Shown: piece by piece, positions 26,515 through 34,852 of the stretch | How positions within the stretch are numbered: the first letter of the stretch is position 1 | Layout of the letters: each line of letters starts with the position of its first letter | NCBI GenBank assembly: GCA_016293865.1 | Contig: JAEDDG010000004.1 | Span: 1-64,000 of the forward strand | Length of the DNA: 64,000 nt | Source of the DNA: Oscillospiraceae bacterium | GTDB taxonomy: Bacteria > Bacillota > Clostridia > Oscillospirales > Oscillospiraceae | Reading direction: 5' to 3' | Notes under the pieces: model-generated | Database searches by the model: none | Told to the model about the DNA's origin: nothing | What the model saw: the letters and a program-made list of their open reading frames with translations, nothing else | Made by a program: the position numbers and the translations under genes

Positions 26515-28302
26515 TCAGTTCAGAATATCCAGTTCCCTGAGGCACGCATAGGTATGGACCGAGGAGGAGAGAACGTACGTATAGAATTCATCGGATTCGT
26601 GTTTTTTTGTCTGTTCATTGTAACGGGACAGAGCGATGCTGATTTCGCAGCCGTCTTCAAGGATTTCCTTGTCGTATTGTGTGCCCTGCCAAAGCCACAC
26701 CCGCCCGATATCGCCGGCGCTCATGTCCTTCAGTACTCCGTTTTGGTAGATGTATTCTGCCTGCTCCGGCGTCAGGTTGATGTAGCCGATGTCATCGGTG
26801 GAAAGATAGAGATATGCGGATTCGATATTTTCCTGCACAACGGGGATGGCCGAAGCCTTGCGCTCGGCAATGGCTTCCGTGCAGTTGATGATGCCGTCCA
26901 CGGCGGAACCTATGGAGTGTTTGTCGTTCAGCGCATCGTCCGACAGCAGATACGTATAGGAACGGCTGAACTGGAAGCCGCTTTTCAGTTCATAACAGAT
27001 GGAAATCCTGTAATAGCCATAGTTTGCTGACAGGTCCGGAGAGGTCTCTCCCTCGCGGTTGATCAGACGCCGGTGCAGCGCCTGCACGGCTTCGATACTC
27101 TCCTGCTCATCAAGCTCCACATATTCGCCCACCGTGGAAACGTAAACGGACTGTACTTTGTCTGCGGCGGGCACACGGCCGGCAACGCCGAAGGCGTCCG
27201 TGGCGCAGACGGTGATGAACAGAATCACCACGGCGCTGACAGCTGTGTAGCCCTGCCAGGCGCCGAAAACACGGAAGGTTTTCTGAATCAGCATTTCCGA
27301 TCCGAAATAGCCGACGAATCCCCAGAACAGCATCAGAATCAGCGTGGCCGGAACGCTGTCGGAAACGCTGAGCAGATTGCCCAGCGCCACAGCGCCCACC
27401 AGCGCGCAGCCGAAAGCCATGCAGTATTTGAAGACAGGCTTCAGAAAATCAATCGAGACGATGTCGCCGGCAGTTTCCATCCTGCGGCGCTTGTACAGCA
27501 GCACCGCCAGGAAAAGGAATACAGCGCTCAGCGCAGCATAGAGGAAGAGGTATGACCAGCCGTTATAGACAAGTCCGTATGCGGGGGTGGTGCCGACCTC
27601 CGCCACGCCGGGAGTGTCCGGAAAATTGCTGTATATGCTGGTCGAGGTCGCCAGCATCAGCGGCGGCGAGAGAAATTTGGTTACGACTCCGCCGATATCC
27701 AGTCCGAAAATCATGTTCCGGCACAGCTCCTTGGCCAGCACCTCCACTGCCGGGCAGACAGAATTGAAAATTGCGAAAACGGCCGGAAGCGCCAGAATAT
27801 TGCCGGTCAGCATGGCGCAGAAGGCGGCGAACGTATAGAAAATAAAGTCCATCAGCGTGACAATCGCCAGCCACTGGGCGGCTGCGCCCAGACAGACCGG
27901 GCCGAAAGCGATGCACGGAAGGGCGGCCAGCAGGAAAACAATCAGGTTTGCTGCGGTCAGCCAGAACAGTCCGGCCAGATAGTGGGCAAAAAACTGTGCC
28001 GTGCGCCGGATCGGCAGGCTGGCCTCCGCATTGGCGCTGCGGGAGCTGTACAGGTAGGAAAAAACGGCCATGGCGGAGATGATGCCGAAGGCGAACGCCA
28101 GCCAAATGCCGGGCATCAGTGCCCTGCGCAGAAAGTCAGAGGCGATTAAGGTTGTAAATCCCGTACTGCTGTTTACGTCAGAAACCATGGAAATCGGGCC
28201 GAGAAACAGCCAGATCAGCAGATATGCTGCCCAGACGGGCCAGAAACGCCGGACGTCTTTCCAGAAAAGCGTTTTTTCAGATGACCAGGTCTTTAACTGC
28301 AT
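26515..28302 (-). CDS. ABC transporter membrane subunit of a YtrABC-like system
   Basis: 595 residues. The N-terminal half has about six membrane segments (for example ~22-45, 62-85, 108-132, 140-165), and two more lie at ~250-330. An extracellular-looking soluble domain fills the C-terminal ~200 residues (VYVSTVGEYVELDEQESIEAVQALHRRL and onward). This layout matches the large permease-like subunits of GntR-linked ABC systems in Clostridia. The gene overlaps the ATPase gene by 26 bases and has GGGAGG eight bases ahead. The substrate is unknown; relatives in Bacillus respond to cell-envelope stress, which would be the first guess here. Confidence 0.82.
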   Translation of the reverse strand: MQLKTWSSEKTLFWKDVRRFWPVWAAYLLIWLFLGPISMVSDVNSSTGFTTLIASDFLRRALMPGIWLAFAFGIISAMAVFSYLYSSRSANAEASLPIRRTAQFFAHYLAGLFWLTAANLIVFLLAALPCIAFGPVCLGAAAQWLAIVTLMDFIFYTFAAFCAMLTGNILALPAVFAIFNSVCPAVEVLAKELCRNMIFGLDIGGVVTKFLSPPLMLATSTSIYSNFPDTPGVAEVGTTPAYGLVYNGWSYLFLYAALSAVFLFLAVLLYKRRRMETAGDIVSIDFLKPVFKYCMAFGCALVGAVALGNLLSVSDSVPATLILMLFWGFVGYFGSEMLIQKTFRVFGAWQGYTAVSAVVILFITVCATDAFGVAGRVPAADKVQSVYVSTVGEYVELDEQESIEAVQALHRRLINREGETSPDLSANYGYYRISICYELKSGFQFSRSYTYLLSDDALNDKHSIGSAVDGIINCTEAIAERKASAIPVVQENIESAYLYLSTDDIGYINLTPEQAEYIYQNGVLKDMSAGDIGRVWLWQGTQYDKEILEDGCEISIALSRYNEQTKKHESDEFYTYVLSSSVHTYACLRELDILN

Positions 28303-29170
28303 AGTCTTCGCCTCCCATTTCGTAAATAAACACTTCTTCCAGCGTCAGAGGGACAATATCGTAGAAAATCGGATTTGCCGCTGCGAAAACGGCGCCGACC
28401 ACGTCGGCGCTGCCGCGGATGATGGCGGTCTGAATCCGCCCCACGGCGGAGAGATGAAGAACCTTCAGATCCGGCGGAAGCGTCCAGTCATCGGCCGGGA
28501 CAAACTGCACCTTGACAGTGCCGCCCTGCAGTTCCTCCAGGGAGCGCTCCAGCACGGTTTTGCCGTGGTGAATGATGCCCACATGGTCGCACACATCCTC
28601 CAGTTCCCGCAGGTTATGGGAGGAAACCAGCACCGTGGTGCCGCGTTCTTCCACATCGCCCATGATCAGGCCCCAGACCTGCCGGCGCATGACCGGGTCG
28701 AGCCCGTCCACAGGTTCGTCCAGAATCAGAATGTCCGGACTGGTGCACAGCGCCAGCCAGAAGGCCGCCTGCTTCTGCATGCCTTTTGACATGCGGCGGA
28801 TGGTCTGCCGGTCGCTGATGGCGAATGCGTCTTTCAGCTTCTGGTAGCGGGCCATATCAAATTTCGGATAAATGCCCCGGTAGTAATGCATCATGTCGCA
28901 CACGCGGGCCTGCGGAAAATAGAAGAGATCGTCCGGAATCCAGGCAATGCGGCTTTTGATCTGCGGGTTTTCAAAAACCGGCTGGCCGTCAATAAGAATC
29001 TGTCCGGAATCCTGCCGGTAAGCGCCGGTTAGGTGGCGGATCAGAGTGGATTTGCCGGCACCGTTGGGGCCTACAAGCCCGTAAACCGCGCCGTCCGGCA
29101 CGTGAACATTTACATTGTCCAGCGCGGCAAAGCTGCCGAAACGCTTGGTCACGTCCATTACGTCAATCAT
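28277..29170 (-). CDS. ABC transporter ATP-binding protein, YtrB-like
   Basis: 297 residues from ATG 29170 (GGAG nine bases ahead, overlapping the regulator stop by eight bases). Walker A GPNGAGKSTLIRHL, signature RRMSKGMQKQ, Walker B ILILDEPVDGLDPVMRR and the switch His in VSSHNLRELED are intact. A C-terminal extension of ~80 residues follows the ABC fold, as in YtrB and related exporters. It is coupled to the GntR regulator before it and the membrane subunit after it. Confidence 0.92.
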   Translation of the reverse strand: MIDVMDVTKRFGSFAALDNVNVHVPDGAVYGLVGPNGAGKSTLIRHLTGAYRQDSGQILIDGQPVFENPQIKSRIAWIPDDLFYFPQARVCDMMHYYRGIYPKFDMARYQKLKDAFAISDRQTIRRMSKGMQKQAAFWLALCTSPDILILDEPVDGLDPVMRRQVWGLIMGDVEERGTTVLVSSHNLRELEDVCDHVGIIHHGKTVLERSLEELQGGTVKVQFVPADDWTLPPDLKVLHLSAVGRIQTAIIRGSADVVGAVFAAANPIFYDIVPLTLEEVFIYEMGGEDYAVKDLVI

Positions 29171-29531
29171 CGCTTTTCTCTCCTTCCGTAATCCTGGCGC
29201 GCAGCATGCTGCCGCTGACACCCAGGTATTTCAGTTCCTTGACCGCGTCGTCAAACTGTTTGAGAAGCTCTGCGCGGCGCGCACTGTGAATGTCCCCGCT
29301 GCCGCCGGCGAAGGAGCCCTTGCCGGGGACAGAGTAAATATAGCCTTCACTCTCCAGTTCGCGGTAGGCACGCTGGATCGTGTTCGGATTGATGGCCAGC
29401 TGTACGGCCAGCTCCCGTACGCTGGGCAGCCGCTCGTCCCGGGCAAGCGCGCCGGAAACCAGCAGCGCCCGGATGCCGTCTTTGATCTGCTCGTAAATCG
29501 GACGCGGATCGCGGTAATTCAATTGCAGCAA
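29163..29531 (-). CDS. GntR-family regulator, YtrA subfamily
   Basis: 122 residues from TTG 29531, which has GGGAG eight bases ahead; the GTG two codons earlier is only two bases from that site and less likely. The N-terminal winged helix is typical: DPRPIYEQIKDGIRALLVSGAL, LPSVRELAVQLAINPNTIQRAYRELESEGYIYSVPGKGSF. The short (~50-residue) helical C-terminus with no ligand domain defines the YtrA subfamily, which usually represses an adjacent ABC operon. An inverted repeat overlapping the promoter is the likely binding site. Confidence 0.93.
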   Translation of the reverse strand: MLQLNYRDPRPIYEQIKDGIRALLVSGALARDERLPSVRELAVQLAINPNTIQRAYRELESEGYIYSVPGKGSFAGGSGDIHSARRAELLKQFDDAVKELKYLGVSGSMLRARITEGEKSDD

Positions 29532-29546
29532 GCGCACATCTCCCTT

Positions 29547-29589
29547 CTGTATTTACTGTATTAACTGTTTTAGTACAGTAAATATACAG
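29547..29589. promoter_or_regulatory. Operator of the YtrA-like repressor
   Basis: ATTTACTGTA (29551-29560) and TACAGTAAAT (29574-29583) form a perfect 10-bp dyad with a 13-bp spacer. Outer CTGTA/TACAG copies extend it to 29547-29589. It covers the -10 element and start point of the operon promoter. Confidence 0.75.
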
Positions 29590-29609
29590 CGCCGGATACA
29601 GAATGTCAA
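29581..29609 (-). promoter_or_regulatory. Sigma-A promoter of the GntR-ABC operon
   Basis: Minus strand TTGACA (29604-29609), 17 bp, TATATT (29581-29586). These are the same hexamers and spacing as the promoter at 7067-7095. Confidence 0.85.
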
Positions 29610-29688
29610 GTGTTCTGGAAAAATTTTTGCGGTTGTTTTCCGGCGGCACAGGAAAAGCTATACATATCTTTTTCCGGAGGTTTAAATA

Positions 29689-30036
29689 ATGAAAAAAAGA
29701 CTGATCGTTCTGCTTTGCGCCGCTGCCGCGGTCTGGCTTCTGGCGGCGCCGGTGCTGGCTGCCGGCGATGCCGGGCCGGAGGCGGCTCAGGCAAGGTTTG
29801 AAGCGCTGACCGGGCAGGAGAAAGAGGAAATCTTCCGGCTCGGCGATCAGATTGCGGAGATGCTGGGAAAGCTGTATAAGAAGTATGAACAGCTGGGCGT
29901 ACTGGACACGGAGACGGCCGGGATGCTCTCAGCCATGTCCGCCGGCGCTGCAGAACGCTGCAGGGCAGACGGCCGGGCGCCGGGGCTTCTGCCGCCGCCG
30001 CCCCTGCAGGGCGCCGCGGTACCCAGGGAACGGTAA
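29689..30036 (+). CDS. Small secreted protein, DUF2680-like
   Basis: 115 residues. A clear signal peptide (MKKRLIVLLCAAAAVWLLAAPVLA, cleavage near residue 24-25) is followed by one charged helical segment (LTGQEKEEIFRLGDQIAEML and LYKKYEQLGVLDTETAGML). This resembles the short DUF2680 secreted proteins of Clostridia, which have LT-x2-QK and a KYxxxGVL motif. The last ~30 residues are Pro/Arg-rich and low complexity. TCCGGAGG precedes the ATG. It is a single gene with a strong terminator. The function is unknown. Confidence 0.75.
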   Translation: MKKRLIVLLCAAAAVWLLAAPVLAAGDAGPEAAQARFEALTGQEKEEIFRLGDQIAEMLGKLYKKYEQLGVLDTETAGMLSAMSAGAAERCRADGRAPGLLPPPPLQGAAVPRER

Positions 30037-30046
30037 ACCGACGCAG

Positions 30047-30092
30047 ACGGCCGCCCGCAGATTGTTCTGCGGGCGGCCGTGTCCGTTTTTTT
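30047..30092 (+). terminator. Rho-independent terminator
   Basis: A perfect 15-bp stem (30047-30061 with 30066-30080), loop TTGT, then GTCCGTTTTTTT. It ends the small secreted-protein transcript. Confidence 0.92.
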
Positions 30093-30124
30093 CAGTTGAA
30101 ATGCGGGAGGTTTTCCCGCGGCGT

Positions 30125-31108
30125 TTACAGGTCGATCATCCGCCGCTGGCGGTTGGATTCATACAGGGCGGAGGCCAGGCGGAGATCCGCGAGCGCGTTT
30201 TCACCGGTGCAGACGCCTTTGCAGGCGCCTTCCCTGCAGTACTGCGCGAACATGCCCAGCTGGCGCTTGAAGGAATTGTTGCGCTCGTGGTCGTCAGCCA
30301 GCTCATAGGTTTCGGTGCTGCCGTCATAGAAAGAGACGGAAAGGCTACCTTTGTAGAAAAACTCAATCACGCCTTTTTCACCGATAATGGACACATAGTT
30401 GCGGTTTTTCCCAGTCCACTGGACGTAGTCCCAGTGATAGTTCACCGTCAGGCCGTCGTAGTCCACAATGCCCTCGGCGCTGTCGTCGCAGGTGGCCAGA
30501 TACGGCAGACGCGAATCCACCCGGGCAAAGCAGGATCTGGCCGGGCCGAAAAAGTAGCCGCAGAAGTCAAGCTGGTGGGTATAGTCGTACATGACGCCGC
30601 CGCCGGTTTCGTATTTGGCGCGGAAGGGAGTCCTGGCGCAGGTCAGTGTTTCAGGCGCGTCAAGCACCACGCGGGCGGAGACAATTTTGCCCAGACGGCC
30701 GGAATCCAGAAGCTCCTTGACCTTCTGAACGCCCAGCGTGGCCCGGAGCGTATAGCCGACCATCAGTTTTCGTCCGCTTTCCCGCGCCGCGGCGACCATG
30801 GCGGACGCATCCTCCAGGCTGGTGGCGATTGGTTTTTCGCACAGCACGTCCATGCCGGCCTTCAGCGCGGCGATTGTGGGCGCGGCATGCAGGTGGTTCG
30901 GCGTGCAGACGATGGCCGCGTCCGCGCCGCTGCGGCGGATGGCGGTGTCCATATCGGTGTATGTCTCCTGAATGCCCAGCTCGCCGGCGATGCGCTGGAG
31001 ACTGGCCGGAATGGCGTCGCACAGGGCAATTTCGTAATCTCCCAGCTCAGAGGCAACTCTGGCGTGCCGGCAGCCGATGGAGCCGCAGCCGATGATCAGC
31101 AATTTCAT
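30125..31108 (-). CDS. Gfo/Idh/MocA-family NAD(P)-dependent oxidoreductase
   Basis: 327 residues from ATG 31108, set by AGGAGG six bases ahead; the longer open frame overlaps the promoter region. The N-terminal Rossmann fold has GCGSIGCRHA, and the family catalytic motif EKPIA is present (~residue 93). The C-terminal alpha/beta domain (KYETGGGVMYDYTHQLDFCGYFFG) carries the usual active-site His-Gln region. Family members oxidise or reduce sugars, inositols and similar polyols. No sugar transporter or kinase is adjacent, so the substrate is unknown. It is divergent from lysS. Confidence 0.9.
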   Translation of the reverse strand: MKLLIIGCGSIGCRHARVASELGDYEIALCDAIPASLQRIAGELGIQETYTDMDTAIRRSGADAAIVCTPNHLHAAPTIAALKAGMDVLCEKPIATSLEDASAMVAAARESGRKLMVGYTLRATLGVQKVKELLDSGRLGKIVSARVVLDAPETLTCARTPFRAKYETGGGVMYDYTHQLDFCGYFFGPARSCFARVDSRLPYLATCDDSAEGIVDYDGLTVNYHWDYVQWTGKNRNYVSIIGEKGVIEFFYKGSLSVSFYDGSTETYELADDHERNNSFKRQLGMFAQYCREGACKGVCTGENALADLRLASALYESNRQRRMIDL

Positions 31109-31163
31109 GGCAGACCTCCTGATGTTCTGTTTGAGATTTGGATTCAGCGGTTGTTCCAGGCAA

Positions 31164-31192
31164 AACGTATCACATGCCGCAGAATTTGTAAA
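31164..31192 (-). promoter_or_regulatory. Possible promoter of the Gfo/Idh/MocA gene
   Basis: Minus strand TTTACA (31187-31192), 17 bp, then TGATACGTT, an extended but weak -10 (TACGTT, 31164-31169). Confidence 0.4.
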
Positions 31193-31221
31193 GGTTGTTC
31201 TGCCGGAGTGCGACAAAAAAC

Positions 31222-31250
31222 TTGCCTGCCTGACGGGACAATGGTATAAT
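31222..31250 (+). promoter_or_regulatory. Promoter of the class I lysyl-tRNA synthetase gene
   Basis: TTGCCT (31222-31227), 17 bp, TATAAT (31245-31250), with an extended -10 TGG directly before the hexamer. Confidence 0.8.
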
Positions 31251-31294
31251 CGTTCTGATCTATATTATTTGGTTGATTCAGGAGCGTGAAAGCA

Positions 31295-32869
31295 ATGCAC
31301 TGGTCAGAAGAAATTGCACAGAAGCTGATTGAGAGAAACCCCACAAAGGAAGAGTACGTCTGTGCGGCGGGCATCAGCCCCTCCGGCAGCGTGCATATCG
31401 GAAATTTCCGCGATATTGCCACCAGCTATTTTGTGGTCAAGGCGCTGCAGAAAATGGGCCGCAAAGCCCGGCTGCTGTTTTCCTGGGACGAGTTTGACCG
31501 TTTCCGCAAGGTCCCGGTGAACGTAAGCGCCATCGCGCCGGATTTTCAGCAGTACATCGGCAGGCCCTATGCCGACGTGCCGGATCCCTTCGGCTGCTGT
31601 GAGAGCTATGCCAAGCATTTTGAAAAGGAATTTGAGGCGTCCTTAAAGAAGTTCGGTGTTCCGGTGGATTTCCGGTATCAGGCCAGTGAATACCGTTCCG
31701 GCCGCTATGCCCAGGATGTGATCCATGCCATCTCCATGCGCGGGGAAGTCTTTGACATTCTGGATTCCTTCCGGACGCAGGACGCACAGGAGGGCGAGCG
31801 CGAGGCGTACTATCCCGTGAGCATCTACTGCCCGGTCTGCGGCAAGGACGACACCACGATTCTTTCCATGTCGGACGACTGCACCAGGGCGGAATATACC
31901 TGCAAATGCGGCCATCATGGCACGTTTGACTTCCGGACGGACTTCAACTGCAAGCTGGCCTGGAAGATCGACTGGCCCATGCGCTGGCGCGCGGAGGGCG
32001 TTGACTTTGAGCCCGGCGGAAAGGACCACGCAAGCCCCACCGGCAGCTATCAGACCAGCCGTCTGATCTCCAAAAAGGTCTTTGATTATGAAGCGCCCAT
32101 GTTCCAGGGATATGAGTTCATTGGCATTAAGGGAACGACCGGCAAGATGTCCGGCTCCACGGGCCTGAATCTGACCCCTGAGGTCCTTCTGAAAATTTAC
32201 CAGCCGGAAGTCATTCTCTGGCTTTATTCCAAGACGCTGCCCACCAAGGCCTTTGATTTCTGCTTTGACGACGAAATCCTGCGTCAGTATTTTGAGTTTG
32301 ACAAAATGTACACGGCCTGGAAATCCGGCACTGCGGATGAGAGCGTGAATGCGATCATGTACAACGTTCAGGTCAACGACCGGGTGGTGAACACGGTGCC
32401 CATGCAGCATCTGGCCTCCTTCGGTTCGATTGTCGATTTCAATCCGACGATGCTGGAGACGATTTTCCGCAAGATCGGGACCAATTACACGCAGGACGAA
32501 TTTGCCGAGCGGCTTGACCTGGCCAGGTACTGGATGGAGAAATGCTCGCCGGAGAGCATGATCCGCCTGCTGCCGGAGAACAACACCGCCTATTACAATG
32601 ACCTGCCGGAGGAGAACAAAAAAGAGATCGCCATTCTGGCCGATTTCATTGAAAAGGGCGGCTACACGCTGGAGGAGCTGAACACGTTCATTTATTCTGT
32701 GCCTGTTCAGATATTCGGCGAGATGGACGACAAGGAGAAGAAGCAGCGGCAGGGCGTCTTTTTCCGCAATGTGTACAATCTTCTGATCGGCAAGCCGAAG
32801 GGACCGCGGCTTTATCTGTTCCTGTTTGCGGTGGAGCCGAAAAAATATCTGCATCTGCTGCAGTTCTGA
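31295..32869 (+). CDS. lysS: Lysyl-tRNA synthetase, class I
   Basis: 524 residues. This is the class I (archaeal-type, also called LysK) enzyme, not the usual bacterial class II LysRS. The Rossmann nucleotide-binding motifs are HIGN at residues 34-37 (SPSGSVHIGNFRD) and KMSGS at about 284-288. A zinc-like cluster CPVCGKDDTT...CKCGHHG lies near residues 178-208. The class II motifs are absent. ATG 31295 has CAGGAG ten bases ahead; a GTG three codons earlier is too close to it. The C-terminal alpha-helical anticodon-binding domain is complete. The enzyme charges tRNA-Lys; whether a class II copy also exists cannot be seen here. Confidence 0.95.
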   Translation: MHWSEEIAQKLIERNPTKEEYVCAAGISPSGSVHIGNFRDIATSYFVVKALQKMGRKARLLFSWDEFDRFRKVPVNVSAIAPDFQQYIGRPYADVPDPFGCCESYAKHFEKEFEASLKKFGVPVDFRYQASEYRSGRYAQDVIHAISMRGEVFDILDSFRTQDAQEGEREAYYPVSIYCPVCGKDDTTILSMSDDCTRAEYTCKCGHHGTFDFRTDFNCKLAWKIDWPMRWRAEGVDFEPGGKDHASPTGSYQTSRLISKKVFDYEAPMFQGYEFIGIKGTTGKMSGSTGLNLTPEVLLKIYQPEVILWLYSKTLPTKAFDFCFDDEILRQYFEFDKMYTAWKSGTADESVNAIMYNVQVNDRVVNTVPMQHLASFGSIVDFNPTMLETIFRKIGTNYTQDEFAERLDLARYWMEKCSPESMIRLLPENNTAYYNDLPEENKKEIAILADFIEKGGYTLEELNTFIYSVPVQIFGEMDDKEKKQRQGVFFRNVYNLLIGKPKGPRLYLFLFAVEPKKYLHLLQF

Positions 32870-32886
32870 TGATTGATTTGATTTTA

Positions 32887-32920
32887 TTTCGCTCCGTGCG
32901 CAGCAGCGTACGGAGCGAAA
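32887..32920 (+). repeat. Hairpin between lysS and the nucleoside phosphorylase gene
   Basis: A 15-bp stem (32887-32901 with 32906-32920, one G-U pair) with loop AGCA. No T-tract follows on the plus strand, so it may be an mRNA-stabilising or processing element rather than a full terminator. Confidence 0.55.
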
Positions 32921-32948
32921 CTGCAATCTGCGCGAAAGGACGGAGAAA

Positions 32949-33788
32949 ATGAACGGCGTTTATGCGAAAATGGAGAGCTGTCTGCGTTCCCTGCGGGAGA
33001 AGACGGACTTCGTGCCGGAAGTGGCCCTGGTGCTCGGCAGCGGACTCGGCGCCTTTGCCGATCTGGTGGAAGATGCCATTTCTGTCAGTTATGCGGACAT
33101 TCAGGGATTTCCTGTGTCCACCGTGCCCGGCCACAAGGGGCGGTTTGTATTCGGGACCGTCGGCGGCGTGAAGACAGCGGTCATGCAGGGCCGCGTGCAT
33201 TATTACGAGGGGTACAGCGTGACGGATGTGGTGCTGCCTGTGCGGCTGATGGCCATGATGGGCGCGAAAAAGCTTTTCCTGACCAATGCGTCCGGCGGTG
33301 TGAATCCGGCGTTCAGGGCCGGGGATTTCATGCTGATTACAGATCAGATCATGAGCTTTTTCCCGAACCCGCTTGTGGGGGCCAATGTCGATGAGCTGGG
33401 GACGCGGTTCCCGGACATGAGCCGGGTGTATGACCCGGCGCTGTGCGGCCTGATCTGTGAGGCGGCCAGGGAAAACGGCATTGCGCTGCGGCAGGGCGTT
33501 TACTGCCAGCTGACCGGCCCCAGTTTTGAAACGCCGGCGGAGATCCGGATGCTGGGCCGTCTGGGCGTGGATGCGGTGGGCATGTCCACCGCCTGCGAGG
33601 CAACGGCGGCCCGCCACGCAGGGATGCGCGTGTGCGGCATTTCCTGTATCACCAATCAGGCGGCCGGCCTGTCCAAAACGCCGCTGAGCCATGCTGAGGT
33701 TCAGGAGACGGCCGACCGGGTGGCGCCGCTTTTCCGCCGCCTGGTGTGGGACAGCATTGCCCGCATGGGAAGAGAGGCGGAGCAATGA
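32949..33788 (+). CDS. Purine nucleoside phosphorylase
   Basis: 279 residues, the trimeric inosine/guanosine-type (PunA/PNP, NP-II) family. Phosphate and nucleoside site motifs: LVLGSGLGAFADLV, GHKGRFVFG, GRVHYYEGY, TNASGGVNPAFRAGDFMLITDQI, TGPSFETPAEIRML, and GMSTACEATAARHAGM. It cleaves a purine nucleoside with phosphate to a pentose-1-phosphate and base. It lacks the features of a strict MTA phosphorylase, but it sits directly ahead of mtnA and a deaminase with four-base overlaps. That suggests it phosphorolyses the inosine-type product of the deaminase (5'-deoxyinosine or methylthioinosine); this is inference. Confidence 0.94.
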   Translation: MNGVYAKMESCLRSLREKTDFVPEVALVLGSGLGAFADLVEDAISVSYADIQGFPVSTVPGHKGRFVFGTVGGVKTAVMQGRVHYYEGYSVTDVVLPVRLMAMMGAKKLFLTNASGGVNPAFRAGDFMLITDQIMSFFPNPLVGANVDELGTRFPDMSRVYDPALCGLICEAARENGIALRQGVYCQLTGPSFETPAEIRMLGRLGVDAVGMSTACEATAARHAGMRVCGISCITNQAAGLSKTPLSHAEVQETADRVAPLFRRLVWDSIARMGREAEQ

Positions 33789-34852
33789 GCGCCGTATATC
33801 CGGAAAACGTCCGGCTGACGGCGGACGGCACCGCCGTTCGGATCCTGGACCAGACCCGCCTGCCGGGGGAGACGGTTTATCTGGAGCTGAAAACGCCGGA
33901 GGAGCTGCGGGAGGCCATCTGCGCCCTGCGTGTGCGCGGCGCGCCGGCGATCGGCATTTTTGCCGCATATGCCATCTATGTGCTCTGCCTGCACAGCGGC
34001 GCTGCCGATGAACGGCAGCTGCGGCTGTTTTTTGCCCGGCAGAAGGCGGAGCTGGATTCCGCCCGGCCCACAGCGGTAAATCTGAGAAAAATGCTGGATC
34101 GGATGGAGCGCGTGCTGGATTCCGCCGCCGGCCGGCCGGCGGCGGAGATTCTGGCGGCGCTGCGGCAGGAAGCCGAACAGATCCAGCAGGAGGATATCGC
34201 CATGTGCCGCGCCATCTCGGAGCACGGGCTGGCGCTGGTCAGGGAGGGCGACGGCATCCTGACGCACTGCAACGCAGGCGCGCTGGCCACCTCCTGTTAC
34301 GGGACAGCGCTGGGGCCGCTGCTGCTGGCGGCGGAGCGGGGCATCACGCTGCACGCCTGGTGTGATGAAACGCGGCCGCTTCTGCAGGGCGCGCGCCTGA
34401 CCAGTTATGAGCTCAGCCGGGCCGGCGTGGATACGACGCTGATCTGTGACAATATGGCCAGCGCAGTTATGCAGCAGGGGAAAATTCAGGCCTGCTTTGT
34501 GGGCTGCGACCGGCTGGCTGCCAACGGAGATGCGGCCAACAAGATCGGCACCAGCGGCGTGGCCATCCTGGCTGCGCATTACGGCGTGCCGTTCTATGTG
34601 TTCTGTCCGACCTCGACCATTGATTTTTCATGTCCTGACGGCGCGCATATTCCCATTGAGCTGCGGGATCCTGCGGAGATCGGCCGGAAGTATTTTGAAA
34701 AACCCATGGCGCCGGAGCATGTAAAATGCTTCAATCCGGCGTTTGATGTGACGGATCACGCGCTGATTACAGGTATCGTGACGGAGAAAGGCGTTTTGCG
34801 GCCGCCGTATGTGCAGTGCCTTGCGGCGCTTCTTGAAGGAGGAAAGAAATGA
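33785..34852 (+). CDS. mtnA: S-methyl-5-thioribose-1-phosphate isomerase (MtnA family)
   Basis: 355 residues from ATG 33785, overlapping the phosphorylase stop by four bases. It is an eIF2B-alpha-like aldose-ketose isomerase. The conserved RVRGAPAIG motif, the active-site Cys in LTHCNAGALAT and the catalytic Asp in GCDRLAANGDAANKIGT are all present. It converts methylthioribose-1-phosphate to methylthioribulose-1-phosphate; several homologues also accept 5-deoxyribose-1-phosphate. None of the later aerobic methionine-salvage genes (mtnB, mtnC, mtnD) is nearby, so a short disposal or shunt pathway fits better than the full cycle. Confidence 0.94.
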   Translation: MSAVYPENVRLTADGTAVRILDQTRLPGETVYLELKTPEELREAICALRVRGAPAIGIFAAYAIYVLCLHSGAADERQLRLFFARQKAELDSARPTAVNLRKMLDRMERVLDSAAGRPAAEILAALRQEAEQIQQEDIAMCRAISEHGLALVREGDGILTHCNAGALATSCYGTALGPLLLAAERGITLHAWCDETRPLLQGARLTSYELSRAGVDTTLICDNMASAVMQQGKIQACFVGCDRLAANGDAANKIGTSGVAILAAHYGVPFYVFCPTSTIDFSCPDGAHIPIELRDPAEIGRKYFEKPMAPEHVKCFNPAFDVTDHALITGIVTEKGVLRPPYVQCLAALLEGGKK

